Source of the DNA: Lithobates sylvaticus
Lineage: Eukaryota; Chordata; Amphibia; Anura; Ranidae
NCBI GenBank assembly: GCA_028564925.1
Contig: CM053028.1
Span: forward strand, 443,970,022 to 444,034,021
DNA length: 64,000 bases
Reading direction: 5' to 3'
Within the stretch, counting starts at the first letter, position 1; each line of letters starts with the position of its first letter. Shown here one piece after another: positions 1-60,140 of the stretch. Made by a program: the position numbers and the translations under genes. Under the pieces are notes generated by a model that saw only the letters and a list, made by a program, of their open reading frames with translations, made no database searches and was not told where the DNA came from.

Positions 1-52
1 AAAGGGGCCTAAAGCTCCACGCTGTATTAATGATCTTTTCCTTTCCCTAAAG

Positions 53-392
53 CAGTGGTCTCCAAACTACATCCCTGGGACTGGATGCAGCCCTTTGCTT
101 GCTTTTATCTGGCCCTTGAGGCATTATTCCTGCCACTGACACCAACATAGGGGCATAATTGCTGCCACTGACAACAATAGAGCATAATTCCTGCCACCAA
201 CAACAAAAATGGGGCACTATTGAACTAGTGACACCAACTTTTTCGACACCAACTTTTTCTCCCCCTAATAACAAAGATCAGGCATGGTTTAGTCCCACTG
301 GGCACACTCTAGCCCCACTAGGCACAATCCAGCACTTTTAAGTCTGAAGGACAATAAACCGGCCCTTTCTTTAGACAGTTTGGAGACCCCTG
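53..392. mobile_element. hAT non-autonomous element
   Basis: The ends are inverted repeats, CAGTGGTCTCCAAACT and AGTTTGGAGACCCCTG. An exact 8-bp duplication CCCTAAAG lies at 45-52 and 393-400, the hAT signature. There is no transposase frame. The interior holds about three degenerate units of 30-40 bases beginning GCATAATTCCTGCCA. Confidence 0.9.
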
Positions 393-1395
393 CCCTAAAG
401 GAAAGAAAACAAACAATTTGTATAGGCACGGAAACAGAGCAAAGGAAAGAAATCATGTGGTCTGTTTGGCAGTGCAACATTCAATCACATTCAATTAGCA
501 GATCTCTTATTGCTAAGAGACGGATCATATATTACTTTTGCTTTTAGCTGTACAAGCGGCCATAGAATAATATAGTGTTGTAGCCCACAGGAATTTTCCA
601 TCAGATAAACCTCAGCATACCTATGTATGTGTATAAAACACTGCAGTGGCCTTGTCTCTTTTACATATTATATTTATGAGATGAGATCACAATAACCTTG
701 TAGATGAAGCGCTTATCAAATATGTTAGATCGGTAGCACAGAATAACTCAGCATTAATATTTTATTTAAAAAAAGATTTTTTGATGGCAACAAGAAATGG
801 AAGAAAAACACTCATGGCAGACTAAGCAGACAGTAAGCCTGAAGTAAAAACAAAATCGATGCCAGTATTAACCAATCTTATTCACCGTTTATTGCACCTT
901 CGGTCCAATTTATTAATCAGCTACACAAGAGGGAAGCACAGAGCTATTGTCCATACCAACTATTCAGGCTACTTGTTTTAGATTTTCAAAATGGTCTGGA
1001 TGGGTGTTATAGGTAGAAGCTCCACGTCTGTGAATTTTCCTTTTGAAGTCTGTAGGTGAGCAATATGCCTAATTTTTAATACTTTTTATAAAAAGTCTTT
1101 ACAAGTACCAGTCAGGTGACAGTGTGTAGCGGGTGGTTATTCAGGGTGAAAATTACAGAGAAAGAGGAAACTCCCATCATTCCTTTAGGATAGTTTTTAT
1201 TCACGTAAAACTGGCAGAAACAGTAACAAATCTTCTTCAGATCCACTTCAAACAAAAAGGCACATTTAGCAGCAAAGGTGAATACAGAACAAGAATGCAG
1301 CTCTTTCAGACAGATTAAACGATGCTGGCTCTCCTTAAAGTCCAACTCCGTGGGTTAGGACAGAGGAAGATTTCTAAAGAAAGGAGAAGAATCGC
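393..1395. other. unassigned intron sequence
   Basis: No coding exon, RNA gene or recognised repeat boundary was seen. The sequence is A/T-rich with ordinary complexity. Confidence 0.5.
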
Positions 1396-1750
1396 CACAA
1401 GGGACATATTGTACTAATAGGAAGTTATGTCCTTCCAAAAATCCTTTTATTGAAGCTTCAAATGACAAGTGGTTGACAGATGGAGCAGGGGACAAAAAGG
1501 TAGATTAGTCATAGTGCTAACATTTGTGTGAAACACGTCTACCTTTTTGTCCCCTGCTCCATCTGTCAACCACTTGTCATATGAAGCTTCAATAAAAGGA
1601 TTTTTGGAAGTGCAGCCGTCCGGAATCATTTCCTTATTTTACACAGCATGCGAGCTGGGCAAGCACCTGACTAGTGTGTGAGGAGATTTAACCAGAGACT
1701 CACTCACCTGGAGCGGCTTTTCTTGTTTCAAGGAAGTTATGTCCCTTGTG
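1396..1750. repeat. nested inverted repeat with 73-bp near-perfect hairpin
   Basis: Arms 1432-1504 and 1538-1610 are reverse complements over 73 bases with one mismatch seen, around a 33-base loop. Farther out, a 13-base pair (CACAAGGGACATA at 1396-1408 and its complement at 1738-1750) flanks the hairpin. It may be a foldback element. No coding capacity and no clear target duplication. Confidence 0.8.
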
Positions 1751-3390
1751 TTGACTTTTCTGTCTTTAGTTTTAGCAAAACTTAGGCTTTTAAAGTTATC
1801 CCTTGCAATGCTGCTGCGCCCACATTGTAAGGGTTAACTGCTTGTTTATTTCTAGGCGAGAGAAGCACTTTTACCTACCTGACCCCCCACCCCAAGCAGG
1901 AAGTGCTCACCCATTCTCCAGCGGCAGACTGTGCCCCAGCGCCATAACGTCCAACGCAGGGCTATAGACCCTGCATCGCTCTTGATAATGTTGGCACCTT
2001 AAAATGCTGGTGCTTGGGAAAAAAGATGCCATGGGGAGCAGTCTAACACCACAAAGGAACAGAGGACTGGGTAAATAAATCTTCTTTTCTGTGCATCAAG
2101 ACCTTAACAAGCATTTAACCCCTGCTGGAGTTGTGCCTTAAGCTCTTGAAAGGATGACCTTCCTTGGTCACAGTAACCTTGCAAATAACTGAACAGATCT
2201 TTTGATGGGTGGCAATAGATTAATCATCTGACTGGCACTTTCTCTCCCAAAGTCCCCAGGGCTCTAATGTGCTCTCAGCTGAGGGGGTGAAGCCTAGTTG
2301 TCCCTAATATAACCTGTTCCTGCCTCATTTATTTCCTTATTTCAGCCCCCCCCTTTGTGATGCACGTTGTGCTATTTATAATCACATCTACAGCTAAAAT
2401 GGCCACCAAAATCTCACAGGAATTGTCAGAACTATACACAGGCACTCCTAAGATGGTACCCAGATCCCATGGCAGAGGATACAAGTCCTATGCTAAGCTT
2501 CCTCTAGCGCCAGTAGTAAACAGCAGTGGTTTACTACAGAGAATTAAAAGGAATGGGATCTAGTGCTAACATAATTTTGCAGCATTGTTAACCTGACGGA
2601 GTGGCATCAGTGCTCCTTGGGCCTACCTCCCAACCACCTACCTACAAGTGTTCATGCTCACATACGCAGTGAGTACATTGCTTCCAGACAAGTAAACATT
2701 CCACAGCACATGTACTGTTTATAGTAAGGAGGAAAGTGTAGGCATTCAGTGTGAATTATTAATAACTATGTTCAGAGATCAGTATATTCTAGAGAGTCAT
2801 CCCAAAATTCACATGACAAACCTACAAGTTAGCTTTTCCTCAATACACACATTATCAGCAATTCTTACATATCCCAGGTTGAACTTGCAAACAAATCAGC
2901 AGTCGCCTGATTCCTTGAATGAATCATTTATTATTGTCAGTTTACATAGAAAGCAGAAAACAGTCTGTTAGCAGAGTATATGTGAAATTCTTCAGAGACT
3001 GCAAAAGATAAGTGGATGCTTACAGAAAAGAAAAGAAGGGCTGACTGAAAAGGCTCAGAGGTAAGGAGAAATTTCCTGCATGCTGTGTTCACAGGCAGAA
3101 AGAAATAGGATGCTGCAGCATACCATCAAGCTAAACCAGCATAGATAATGGGTGCCAGCTTGGCATCCGTACATTAAATTATTAAAAACATCATGAGCTG
3201 GTTGGTAATATAAACGAGTAATAAAGTTCACAGATAGATATGTAAAGGAGGCCAGCTTTAGATATTTAAAGACATATAAACTGTACCTGGAATAGTAGAG
3301 AGTGATATTTCACAGCCCACAAAGGTTTTTCTAGCCACTAATCAAATTATTTAGATTCAGGGTATGGGGTACAGTTGCAGTGGTCACTCC
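1751..3390. other. unassigned intron sequence
   Basis: There are no supported exons here. Short frames at 2357-2563 and 2768-2971 have no family resemblance I can recognise. The last daw1 exons were looked for here and not found. Confidence 0.5.
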
Positions 3391-3392
3391 CT

Positions 3393-4405
3393 GTACCCCA
3401 TACCCAGTACACACCACACAGCACCCCACACCATACCCAGTACACACCATACCCAGTACACACCACACAGCATACCCAGTACACACCACACCATACCCAG
3501 TACACCCCACACCATACCCAGTACACACCACAAAGCACCCCACAGCATACCCAGTACACACCACAACCAGTACACACCATACCCAGTACACACCACAGAG
3601 CACCCAAGACCATACCCAGTACACACCACACAGCACCCCACACCATACCCAGTACACACCACACCCAGTACACACCACCCCACACCATACCCAGTACACA
3701 CCACAAAGCACCCCACAGCATACCCAGTACACCCCACACAGCACCCCACGCCATACCCAGTACACACCACACAGCACCCCACACCATACCCACTACACAC
3801 CACACCATACCCAGTACACACCACAAAGCACCCCACAGCATACCCAGTACACCCCACACAGCACCCCACACCATACAGCACCCCACGCCATACCCAGGAC
3901 ACACCACACCCAGTACACACCACCCCACACCATACCCAGTACACACCACAAATCACCCCACAGCATACCCAGTACACACCACAACCAGTACACACCACAC
4001 ACCATACCCAGTACACCCCACACAGCACCCTACACCATACCCAGTACACACCACACAGCACCCCACACCCTACCCAGTACACACCACAACCAGTACACAC
4101 CATACCCAGTACACACCACAGAGCACCCCAGACTATAACCAGTACACACCACACAGCACCCCACACCATACCCAGTACACACCACACAGCACCCCACACC
4201 ATACCCAGTACACACCACACATCACCCCACACCATACCCAGTACACACCACACAGCACCCCACACCATACCCAGTACACAGCACCCCACACCATACCTAG
4301 TACACACCACACAGCACCCCACACCATACCTAGTACAGACCACACAGCACCCCACACCATATCCAGTACACACCACACAGCACCCCACACCATATCCAGT
4401 ACACA
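3393..4405. repeat. minisatellite, about 33-bp unit
   Basis: This is about 1 kb of tandem units of the form CCATACCCAGTACACACCAC followed by ACAGCACCCCACA, with shortened variants lacking part of the unit. All six frames stay largely open (up to 350 codons) because the unit has few stop triplets. The strand is C/A-rich with almost no G. These frames are not genes. Confidence 0.95.
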
Positions 4406-4414
4406 AAAATAGAT

Positions 4415-4958
4415 AAAAAATCACTCAGAAACATCAGAGGGATAACAGCATAACAGCAGAACTCGAGAATCGAGTGTCCCACTGTGAAAAATCTTCCACG
4501 CTGCTCAACGAGTAAAGGGCACATCTGTAAAATAGCCTCAGATGGAAAAAACAGCAGCAGTGTGTCAAAGCAACAGAACCCACTCGATAAGAAGCCCCCC
4601 CCCCCCCAAAGTGACATCACAATAGCACAGGAACACACTTTGGGGAAGTCTGGGGATATTGGGTATTTAGGAGTGGAAATTGTCTGTGAGGCAGGCTGAG
4701 GAAGGGGAGTTCCCTGAAACGCACTCTTGTGCTATTGTAACGTCACTTCTAGGGGGGCAGGTTTCAATTAAGCAGACTCTAGGGTGGACTTGGGATATCG
4801 GTTGCTTTGACATGCTGCCGCTGTCATTTTCCAGCTGAGGCTGACAGGTGTGGACTCTGCTCACTGGCCAGGGTGGAAGCTTTTACACCAGGAACACTGG
4901 ATTATCCAGAGTTCTGCCGATATGCTACTATCCCTCTGATGTTTTTGAGTGATTTTTA
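4415..4958. mobile_element. inverted-repeat element abutting the minisatellite
   Basis: The ends are related by inversion over roughly 45 bases: AATCACTCAGAAACATCAGA at the left, its complement near 4930-4957, with further matching inward to GCAGAACTC. The interior has no transposase. The family is not recognised. It starts within about ten bases of the end of the minisatellite. Confidence 0.7.
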
Positions 4959-5284
4959 ATCTATTTTTTATTATTAAAATCATTATTCCTTTACTACACT
5001 ATTATCCCATTCTGTACTGCTTTTCTCTGTGCTTATCTTTTTAATCCAGGTTCAAGAGTAATAATGAAACAAAAAAACAAATACTTTGGTCATAAAAATA
5101 GAAGACAAGATTCAGTAGCGAGGATCATGATAAAATGATAGAATGTCATGGGAATAGGCACTGAGGTAGATAAAGGTGCTGCTAATAGACAAATGAACTT
5201 GCACTAGTTCAGAGAGTGGTGCTTTAGTCCATGAGGTCTCAAAGAATTGGATTTGACTGAACATATAAGCATAACACAACTCAC

Positions 5285-52836
<47,552 letters not shown>

Positions 52837-54105
52837 CTAAAACAAGAAAAAAGAGCTTGTTAAGCCAATGCTGATATAGACACAAACTCCTCACAAACTG
52901 GAGAAAAGACATTGATAAATAAATGCCACCAGCAGGACTCCTTTGTTAATTTGCCTGATATGTCGCCTCACGTATATAGAAATCACACGTTCCAAACAAT
53001 TCTACATACCAGAGCAAAAATTTGAATGTGACAAATGATAGCGAATTCTTAGGCCGTATAATGGTTAATGCAACGTATGTTCATTTTGCCTATCTTCTCA
53101 GAGAAAGCAAATAACTCCCCACATTCTAAATTTAAGATTTCAATAAATTTTTTTTAGACGCAGCCTATTTAGATGTGGAAGAAAACTACATTTTTAGCTG
53201 ACATTACATTAATGGCAGTAGAAATTTCCCTTCTCTCTCTTAAAGTTCCCTTTGTATTGCTTCTCAGTGGCTTTTAATTTTCCCTTTAAAAAATAAACCA
53301 ATTACTTTGGTAGCTAGTGGTCTGTTATGCTCTCTAATATAAATAACCTATTTACCTGGTTTCACTGGCAAGTCCTTTTTTTTACATATTAAGAACCACT
53401 TTTATATGAGCTCAGGGCCCCATATAATGGTAACTTTATGTATGGGGCAGTGGTCATTTATTTACCTGGGTAAAATGAGCCTTAGTTTGGTGGTTTCTCT
53501 TAAAAAGGCTTGATTTAAATCATAATTTAAGAGCAGCTGTCATCTCTGTCCCACAGCGCCTCCTCTTCTGACCTGCTGTTGACTCACCAACAGTCCCATT
53601 TACTTTAATGGGACGGCTGGTGATGCGGCAGTGACACAACAAGGTGAAGGACGTGGCGGCAGCAGGTGAGTGGATGCCCGCTAACAGGCGCTGCCATGAT
53701 GGATCTGAAGTGACAGGTGCCCTTTAAATGTAAGGACTTATTCTTGCTGGTAGTTAGAATCTTTAATATTTGCAAACAAAATGAAGGTTTCCTGTTTAGA
53801 GTAATAAGCTGTCAGGTTAGTAAAACAGCGATATCATAACCGATTCAATCATACAGTTTGTAGTGTACATAGATTTGCAAAACAATGGGATAAAGGAATA
53901 TTCCTGAACGTTGTTCTTTGTTCTATCTCATGGTTACTGTGAAATTGTGTGAATGCATCAATGCAGTGCATGTTGTTATCTCAGCTTGCAGAGCTTGGAT
54001 TCATTGAATGAGTTTACCCAAAATGTAAATATTGCAGAATATACAGCCTCATGCTACATAACCAAGCTCCATTTCATGCTGAATAAACTAAATTATTAAT
54101 GTATA
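52837..54105. other. daw1 intron 5' of the first mapped exon
   Basis: The preceding exon was searched for and not seen. 53540-53740 is G/C-richer and MITE-like. Otherwise nothing recognised. Confidence 0.45.
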
Positions 54106-54109
54106 TTAA

Positions 54110-55033
54110 CCACTTCAGCCCCGGACCAATTGGCAGCCAAAGGACCAGGCCCCTTTTTGCTATTCGGCACTGCGTCGCTTTAACTGACAATTGCGCGGTC
54201 GTGCGACGTGGCTCCCAAACAAAATTGGCGTTCTTTTTTTCCCCACAAATAGAGCTTTCTTTTGGTGGTATTTGATCGCCCCTGCGGTTTTTATTTTTTG
54301 CGCTATAAACAAAAATAGAGCGACAATTTTGAAAAAAAAATTCAATATTTTTTGCTTTTTGCTATAATAAATATCCCCAAAAAATATATAAAAAAATTTT
54401 TTTTTTCCTCAGTTTAGGCCGATACGTATTCTTCCACATATTTTTGGTAAAAAAAAAAAAATCGCAATTAGCGATTATTGATTGGTTTGCGCAAAAGTTA
54501 TAGCGTTTACAAAATAGGGGATAGTTTTATAGCATTTTTATTAATTTTTTTTTTTTTTACTAGTAATGGCGGCGATCTGCGATTTTTATTGTGACTGCGA
54601 CATTATGGCGGACACATCGGACATTTTTTACACATTTTTGGGACCATTGTCATTTATACAGCAATCAATACTATTTAAATGCATTGATTCCTGTATAAAT
54701 GACAGTGGTAGTGAAAGAGTTAACCACTAGGGGGAGGGGAGGGGTTATGGGCTGTGACGTGTTGTGTTTTTTTACATTAGGGGGCGGGGCTGACGTCTGA
54801 CGTCATTGATCGGCTTTCCCGATGACCGGGAACAGCCGATCAATGACAGGCAGTGTAGGAAGCGCGGGGAGAGGTTTGTTTACACAGACCTCTCCCGTTC
54901 TTCAGCTCTGTGACCCGATCGCGGCCGGGGTCACGGAGCTCCCGACCGGGTCGCGAGCGTGCCGCTGGCGGCGGGCACGCGACCCACGTGCCATTCTGCC
55001 GCAGTATATCTGCGTGAGTCGGCCGGGAAGCGG
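54110..55033. mobile_element. TTAA-target element, 924 bp, complete ends
   Basis: TTAA lies at 54106-54109 and 55034-55037. The ends CCACTTCAGCCCCGG and GGCCGGGAAGCGG are the family termini, inverted relative to 37747-39717. The A/T-rich half has GCGCTATAAACAAAAATAGA; the G/C-rich half has TGACGTCATTGATCGGC. No transposase frame. Confidence 0.85.
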
Positions 55034-55509
55034 TTAAATAGAAAACCATCTTTAGATAGATTTTTACTTCAAAAGCATTTTATTAAAATAAATTAAAATC
55101 AAAAAAATAAGATTTTTTTTTTTTTTTTTTAAATCATTGATTTTTATCCACCCTGCTTGGCACACTTTTTGAATGTGAGCATTTTGTGCATAAAATAGTT
55201 GGTTTTATCAGGTGGTAATACACTATCAGCTTGCTTTTTCATGGCTTTTTGTATTTACAGTAAACCACTGATGATCCATGTGAAGATATGAGTTGTAAGG
55301 AAATGGAAGCTCTGTCTTTATGTTTGGGATTAACATATGGAGCGCTTTGAGGCCATTGAGACCTTTTTGATTTAAGGTCCTTTATATCTGGAGGGCTTTT
55401 CTGAAGGTGGACCAAGAGCGCTGTGGGAGAACCAGAGACTGAGAATATTGTGGTGAAGATATTGAGGCTATAAACCACTAGTGATGGATTCACTTAATAT
55501 TGACAACAT

Positions 55510-55650
55510 AGTAGCTTAGTGGTTACCCAGTCTGCCTTGCAGCAGTGGTCTTTGGCTTGAATCCTAGTCAGGACACTATCAGAATGAAGTTTGCATGTTC
55601 TTCCTGTGCTTGCATGGGTTTTCTCCCATACTCAAAAGACATGCTTCTTT
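55510..55650 (+). mobile_element. tRNA-derived SINE, 5' part
   Basis: It starts GTAGCTTAGTGGTTACCCAG (A-box region), then GGCTTGAATCCTAG (B box) and GTTTGCATGTTCTTCCTGTG, as in the minus-strand copies at 15.8 and 46.9 kb. It is truncated before the common tail. Confidence 0.75.
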
Positions 55651-55898
55651 CCAAACTGGTCTCAGCATGTGTTGTTGTGAATTTATGAAGAAATACATTT
55701 AATATTCACTGGCAGAGATGAGAGATTTCAGTAGGCCTAAAAAAATGAAGTGAACTATTGCCCTTGAAAAGCAGATGAGCTTGTTTCTCTTTTACAAGTC
55801 TCCACTGGGTCAACTATTGAAAAGTTTTACAAGCCTGTATTGAGACAGAAACCAATAAGGTCCCATTTCGAAAACAAAGGAGATGGTTTCCTATCTGT

Positions 55899-55918
55899 GG
55901 GGGGGGGGGGGGGGGGGG
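55899..55918. repeat. poly(G) run
   Basis: Twenty consecutive G. Other homopolymers of this kind are C at 22754-22773, C at 38124-38144 and G at 47593-47608. Confidence 0.95.
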
Positions 55919-56098
55919 TAAATACAACTACAAAACCTTTAACTCAAGGAGAATTTGAGTAAATATGTCTTATTGTATCGGAGGACGATATGGCCTCCCT
56001 AGTCAAACCATGATGTTGACTCAGGCTTGTTCCACAAAACAATGGCTGAGAGACTCCAGTTAATTTTATGCCAGTGTGGCAACAGTTATGCCCCATAC

Positions 56099-56500
56099 AC
56101 ACGGTCGGAAAATCCGACCACAAAATCCGTCTGATTTCTTCCGACGGATTTTGTCTGACACTGGTGTTGCATACACACGGTCGGACAAAGTTGTCGGAAA
56201 ATCCGATCATTCTGAACGTGGTGCCGTTCGTTGCGTACGACGGAACTACGTAGAGGCCAGTAGCCAATAGCTTTGGTCTTGTAATTTGATCTGAGCATGC
56301 ATGGCACTTTGTCCGTCGGAATTCGCTACACACGATCGGAAAAAGTCTGATCGGACTTTGTTGTCGGAAAATTTGAGAGCAGGATCTCAAAATTTTTCCG
56401 ACGGAAAAAGTCCGATGGTGCCCACACACGATCGGATTTTCTGACAACATGGTCCGACAGGACATTTTCCGGCGGAAATTCCAACCGTGTGTGGGGGAAA
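56099..56500. mobile_element. PIF/Harbinger-like MITE, ACACACGGTCGGA family
   Basis: TTA lies at 56096-56098 and 56501-56503. The ends TGCCCCATACACACGGTCGG and CAACCGTGTGTGGGGGAAA are inverted, the right end being altered. It contains AGAGGCCAGTAGCCAATAGC. Confidence 0.87.
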
Positions 56501-57868
56501 TTACAGAAACCAATGTGGAATGACAAATGCATGTATCTGGAATATGTTACAATGTTAAAATGGATGTGATAAGAATCATATACCAGTGTTATCCATATCT
56601 TTTATAAGCCATTGAAATGATATGTAGGTCATTAAAGATAATTATAATTTTAGTATCTGATGTTTGAAGAACTGTGTAATCAAGAAAATATATATGAAAG
56701 TGTGATTATAAGTAGAAGTGTTTTAAAGGAACAAATTAGTATTATGAAAAACATATAATCGTGATTATAACTGTATTAGAATTTAACCTATGTTTAGATA
56801 AACAAATATTGATTGGATACCCAAATTATACATGTATCCATATAGATAATAATTGTATGTGATGTTGATTAATATATATAACCTGTGTCCTTTTTAAATG
56901 GACTACATTTTTATAGATATACAATGATATACATATATATATAACCATTTTATGCAAGTGATTAATCAATAATTATGCTAAGCGTATTTTATAGTATGTG
57001 GTTAGTAGAATCCCCAAATACTAAAGATATAGGATTATTTTCACTAAGATACAAATAGTACACAATATAAAATAAAATATATTAATTTACAGAGAAACCC
57101 CAAAACACATGTGAGACACCTGGTGGTTGAAGGTGCTATTACCTTAAAAACATTTAGACTCCTGGGAAAGGTAATCATTAAGTTTGCCTGCCAATAAGGA
57201 GAGAACACATACCTCTTGAGCAGAACTTATTATAATTTTATAATCTTATTGTTTGAGAGGGTATTTAAGAAGCAAGAAAGATACCATAGAGAGGAGAGCT
57301 CAGGGATCCACCCTGAGAGGAGTCTCAGGGACCTACCCTGAGAAAGGGACACTGGGAGAAATACATCTTCCCAGACAGACTGACACCCATGCACCATGCA
57401 TGAATATATATTTTAACATTCAAGAAGATTCCTAAGCCACGGCAGCCATCATAAATCCTGGTAACCAGCAATCCAGACAAATAGCCATTTTGGAATGGGT
57501 AAATATGTCATGTTGATTTTATCTGGTATGTTCTCTTAACTATAGATGTATTGAATATTCTACTATTGACAATCATTCTCCAGAATCAATAACCGCCTTT
57601 TAGATTTTTTCTCTAAAATTAAATTTTTCATTATATATTACTTTTGCATAGTTGCCAATTTTATTGACAAACAAATGTCTAATTTATTTCACATTGTTCA
57701 ACGTTACTTACCTGCAGCATAGTAACGGCTGGGGTGTGTGAAATACAGACATTCTGTTAAATTGTCAAGTATCATAAGGTTATTGATTCTACTGAAGAAG
57801 TTATCATGGTGATATTGTGTCCAAGGTACTACTACGCCCAGTTTGAGGGTGAATGAATGACTTGTATA
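56501..57868. other. unassigned A/T-rich stretch, possible LTR fossil
   Basis: A long A/T-rich region with TATTTAAGAAG at 57262-57272 followed by 200 bases of G/A-richer sequence. It could be a solo LTR of an old retrovirus-like element, but no terminal repeats or coding parts were established. Confidence 0.25.
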
Positions 57869-57876
57869 GCGCTACC

Positions 57877-59746
57877 CAGTGGCGTACTAAGTGGGGTGCG
57901 GGGGGGCGGGCCGCAACGGGTGCCACACACTATGGGGGTGTCAAGCCGGCGCCCCCCCTCTGCGATTAAAGCGGAGACAGCGGCCGGATTTATGCAGCGC
58001 AGCGGCACGGCACGGTGACAGGCAGCGGCAGGTAACTGTTGTGGCTTTGTAAATGGGGGGGGTGTTCGCCGGGACCCGCGGCGCAACGATCTCCTTCTCT
58101 CCATGGCCGCGCAGCGGCTCTGATCTGTCTCGGCTGTCTCATACAGCCGAGCAGAGTGAAGCTGCTGGCCCTGCCTCCCCCTCCTGCTTCTACACGTGTG
58201 CTGTCATCATTATGTCCCGCGCTGATCATCTGAGCCGACTTAGCCGAGGTACATTATGGGTCTGAAGGGGGGCTCTGTATTGTAGGGGGGGTCTCCATTG
58301 TACGGGGGGTCTGCACTGTAGGGGGGGCTCTATACTGAAGGGGGGGTCTGGATTGTAGGGGGGTCTCCCCTGTAGGGGGGGTCTGCATTGTAGTGGAGTC
58401 TGCACTGTAGGGGGGGACTGTATTATAGGGGGGTCTGTGTAACATGCAGGGGGGTCTGTGTAACATGCAGGGGGTCCGAGCTGTTAGGGGGGGTGTCTGT
58501 GTAACATACAGGTGTCCAGAGATGTGGGGTGCTGTGTAATGTAAAAGGGGTCCAGGGGTGCAGGGTGCTGTGTAATGTAAAGGGGTGCAGGGTGCTGTGT
58601 AATGTAAAGGGGTCTAGAGGTGCAGGGTGCTGTGTATTGTAAAGGGGTCCAGAGGTACAAGGGCTGTGTAATGTAAAGGGGTGCAGGGTGCTGTGTAATG
58701 TAAAGGGGTCTAGAGGTGCAGGGTGCTGTGTAATGTAAAGGGGTCTAGAGGTGCAGGGTGCTGTGTATTGTAAAGGGGTCCAGAGGTACAAGGGCTGTGT
58801 AATGTAAAGGGGTCCAGGGGTGCAGGGTGCTGTGTAATGTAAAGGGGTCTAGAGGTGCAGGGTGCTGTGTAATGTAAAGGGGTCTAGAGGTGCAGGGTGC
58901 TGTGTAATGTAAAGGGGTCTAGAGGTGCAGGGTGCTGTGTAATGTAAAGGGGTCTAGAGGTGCAGGGTGCTGTGTATTGTAAAGAGGTCTAGAGGTACAA
59001 GGGCTGTGTAATGTAAAGGGATCCAGAGGTACAAGGGCTGTGTGATGTAAAGGGGTGCAGGGTGCTGTGTAATGTAAAGGGGTCCAGGGGTGCAGGATGC
59101 TGTGTAATGTAAAGGGGTCTAGAGGTGCAGGGTGCTGTGTAATGTAAAGGGGTCTAGAGGTACAAGGGCTGTGTAATGTAAAGGGATCCAGAGATACAAG
59201 GGCTGTGTAATGTAAAGGGGTCCAGAAGAAGTGCAGGGTGCTGTGTAATGTAAAGGGGTCCAGAAGAAGTGCAGGGTGCTGTGTAATGTAAAGGGGTCCA
59301 GAAGAAGTGCAGGGTGCTGTGTAATGTAAAGGGGTCCAGAAGAAGTGCAGGGTGCTGTGTAATGTAAAGGGGTCCAGAAGAAGTGCAGGGTGCTGTGTAA
59401 TGTAAAGGGGTCCAGAAGAAGTGCAGGGTGCTGTGTAATGTAAAGGGGTCCAGAAGAAGTGCAGGGTGCTGTGTAATGTAAAGGGGTCCAGAAGAAGTGC
59501 AGGGTGCTGTGTAATGTAAAGGGGTCCAGAAGAAGTGCAGGGTGCTGTGTAATGTAAAGGGGTGCAGGGTGCTGTGTAATGTAAAGGGGTCCAGAGGTGA
59601 TTTGTAATGTACACAGTAGTGACAAAGAGATATTTAAGGATGCAGAGGTATGCAGGGGGCACAGTGGGGTGTTTTTACATTTTAAGGTGGGGGGGTGCCA
59701 GATATAGGATCCGCCCCGGGCGCCAAATGCACTAGGTAAGCCCCTG
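57877..59746. mobile_element. hAT element containing a 1.3-kb minisatellite
   Basis: The 8-bp duplication GCGCTACC lies at 57869-57876 and 59747-59754. It starts CAGTGGCGTACTAAG and ends CTAGGTAAGCCCCTG. After a unique G/C-rich 380 bases, tandem repeats fill 58260-59600. No transposase. Confidence 0.85.
58260..59600. repeat. minisatellite inside hAT, 20- to 38-bp units
   Basis: 58260-58500 has about 20-base G-rich units (GGGGGGTCTGCACTGTAG). From 58500 the unit is GTGCAGGGTGCTGTGTAATG then TAAAGGGGTCTAGAG, about 35 bases. 59220-59560 has nine nearly identical 38-base units with CCAGAAGAA. All long minus-strand frames here arise from the repeat. Confidence 0.95.
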
Positions 59747-59754
59747 GCGCTACC

Positions 59755-60140
59755 TATGCGAACTGAATCGCCTCAGGGCGCTTTTTCCATTAATTGTAGA
59801 AATGTTCAAATAATGCAATCTGTATTTTTAATTTCATGTAAATATTTTTTTTCTGTCAACCAATAAATGTAACTATTTCGTATGATCACTCGTCTCCGTG
59901 AATAAGTTTCACATATATAGACTGTGTCATATAGATTGATTTTGTATCTTAAAAATATCTTCGTTAAACATTACCTAATAAAAATGTGCGGGAAACTGTC
60001 CTTAAAAAGCACAACAGTGTGTATATATGGGATTATATTTAGTAGAAGGTATATTTATGAACACTTATGTTTTGTTTACCATAAACCATACATGCTGCTT
60101 TATAATGTGTGTATTGATGGTATAGGTTATCTCTTCCATG
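59755..60140. other. unassigned A/T-rich intron sequence
   Basis: No exon recognised. The frame at 59924-60169 lacks a domain. Confidence 0.4.

Noticed and set aside
1000-1070. Possible last daw1 exon near a CTCACC donor-like string
   Set aside because: The minus-strand translation (RLQKENSQTWSFYL-like) does not resemble the DAW1 C-terminus and has no WD motif.
3364-4416. 350-codon and overlapping proline/histidine-rich frames
   Set aside because: They arise from the 33-base minisatellite, which is open in several frames on both strands; no start context, splice sites or domain.
57700-57760. Possible daw1 upstream exon ending CTGCAG|GTAAGT on the minus strand
   Set aside because: The preceding sequence does not encode the expected DAW1 N-terminal residues in any frame and has no clear acceptor.
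58919-59662. 247-codon minus-strand repeat protein
   Set aside because: A translation of the hAT-borne minisatellite; the same repeat is open in another frame as well.
57869-59754. CRISPR-like array because of regular 38-base units
   Set aside because: Units are directly adjacent tandem repeats with no unique spacers, in a vertebrate transposon.
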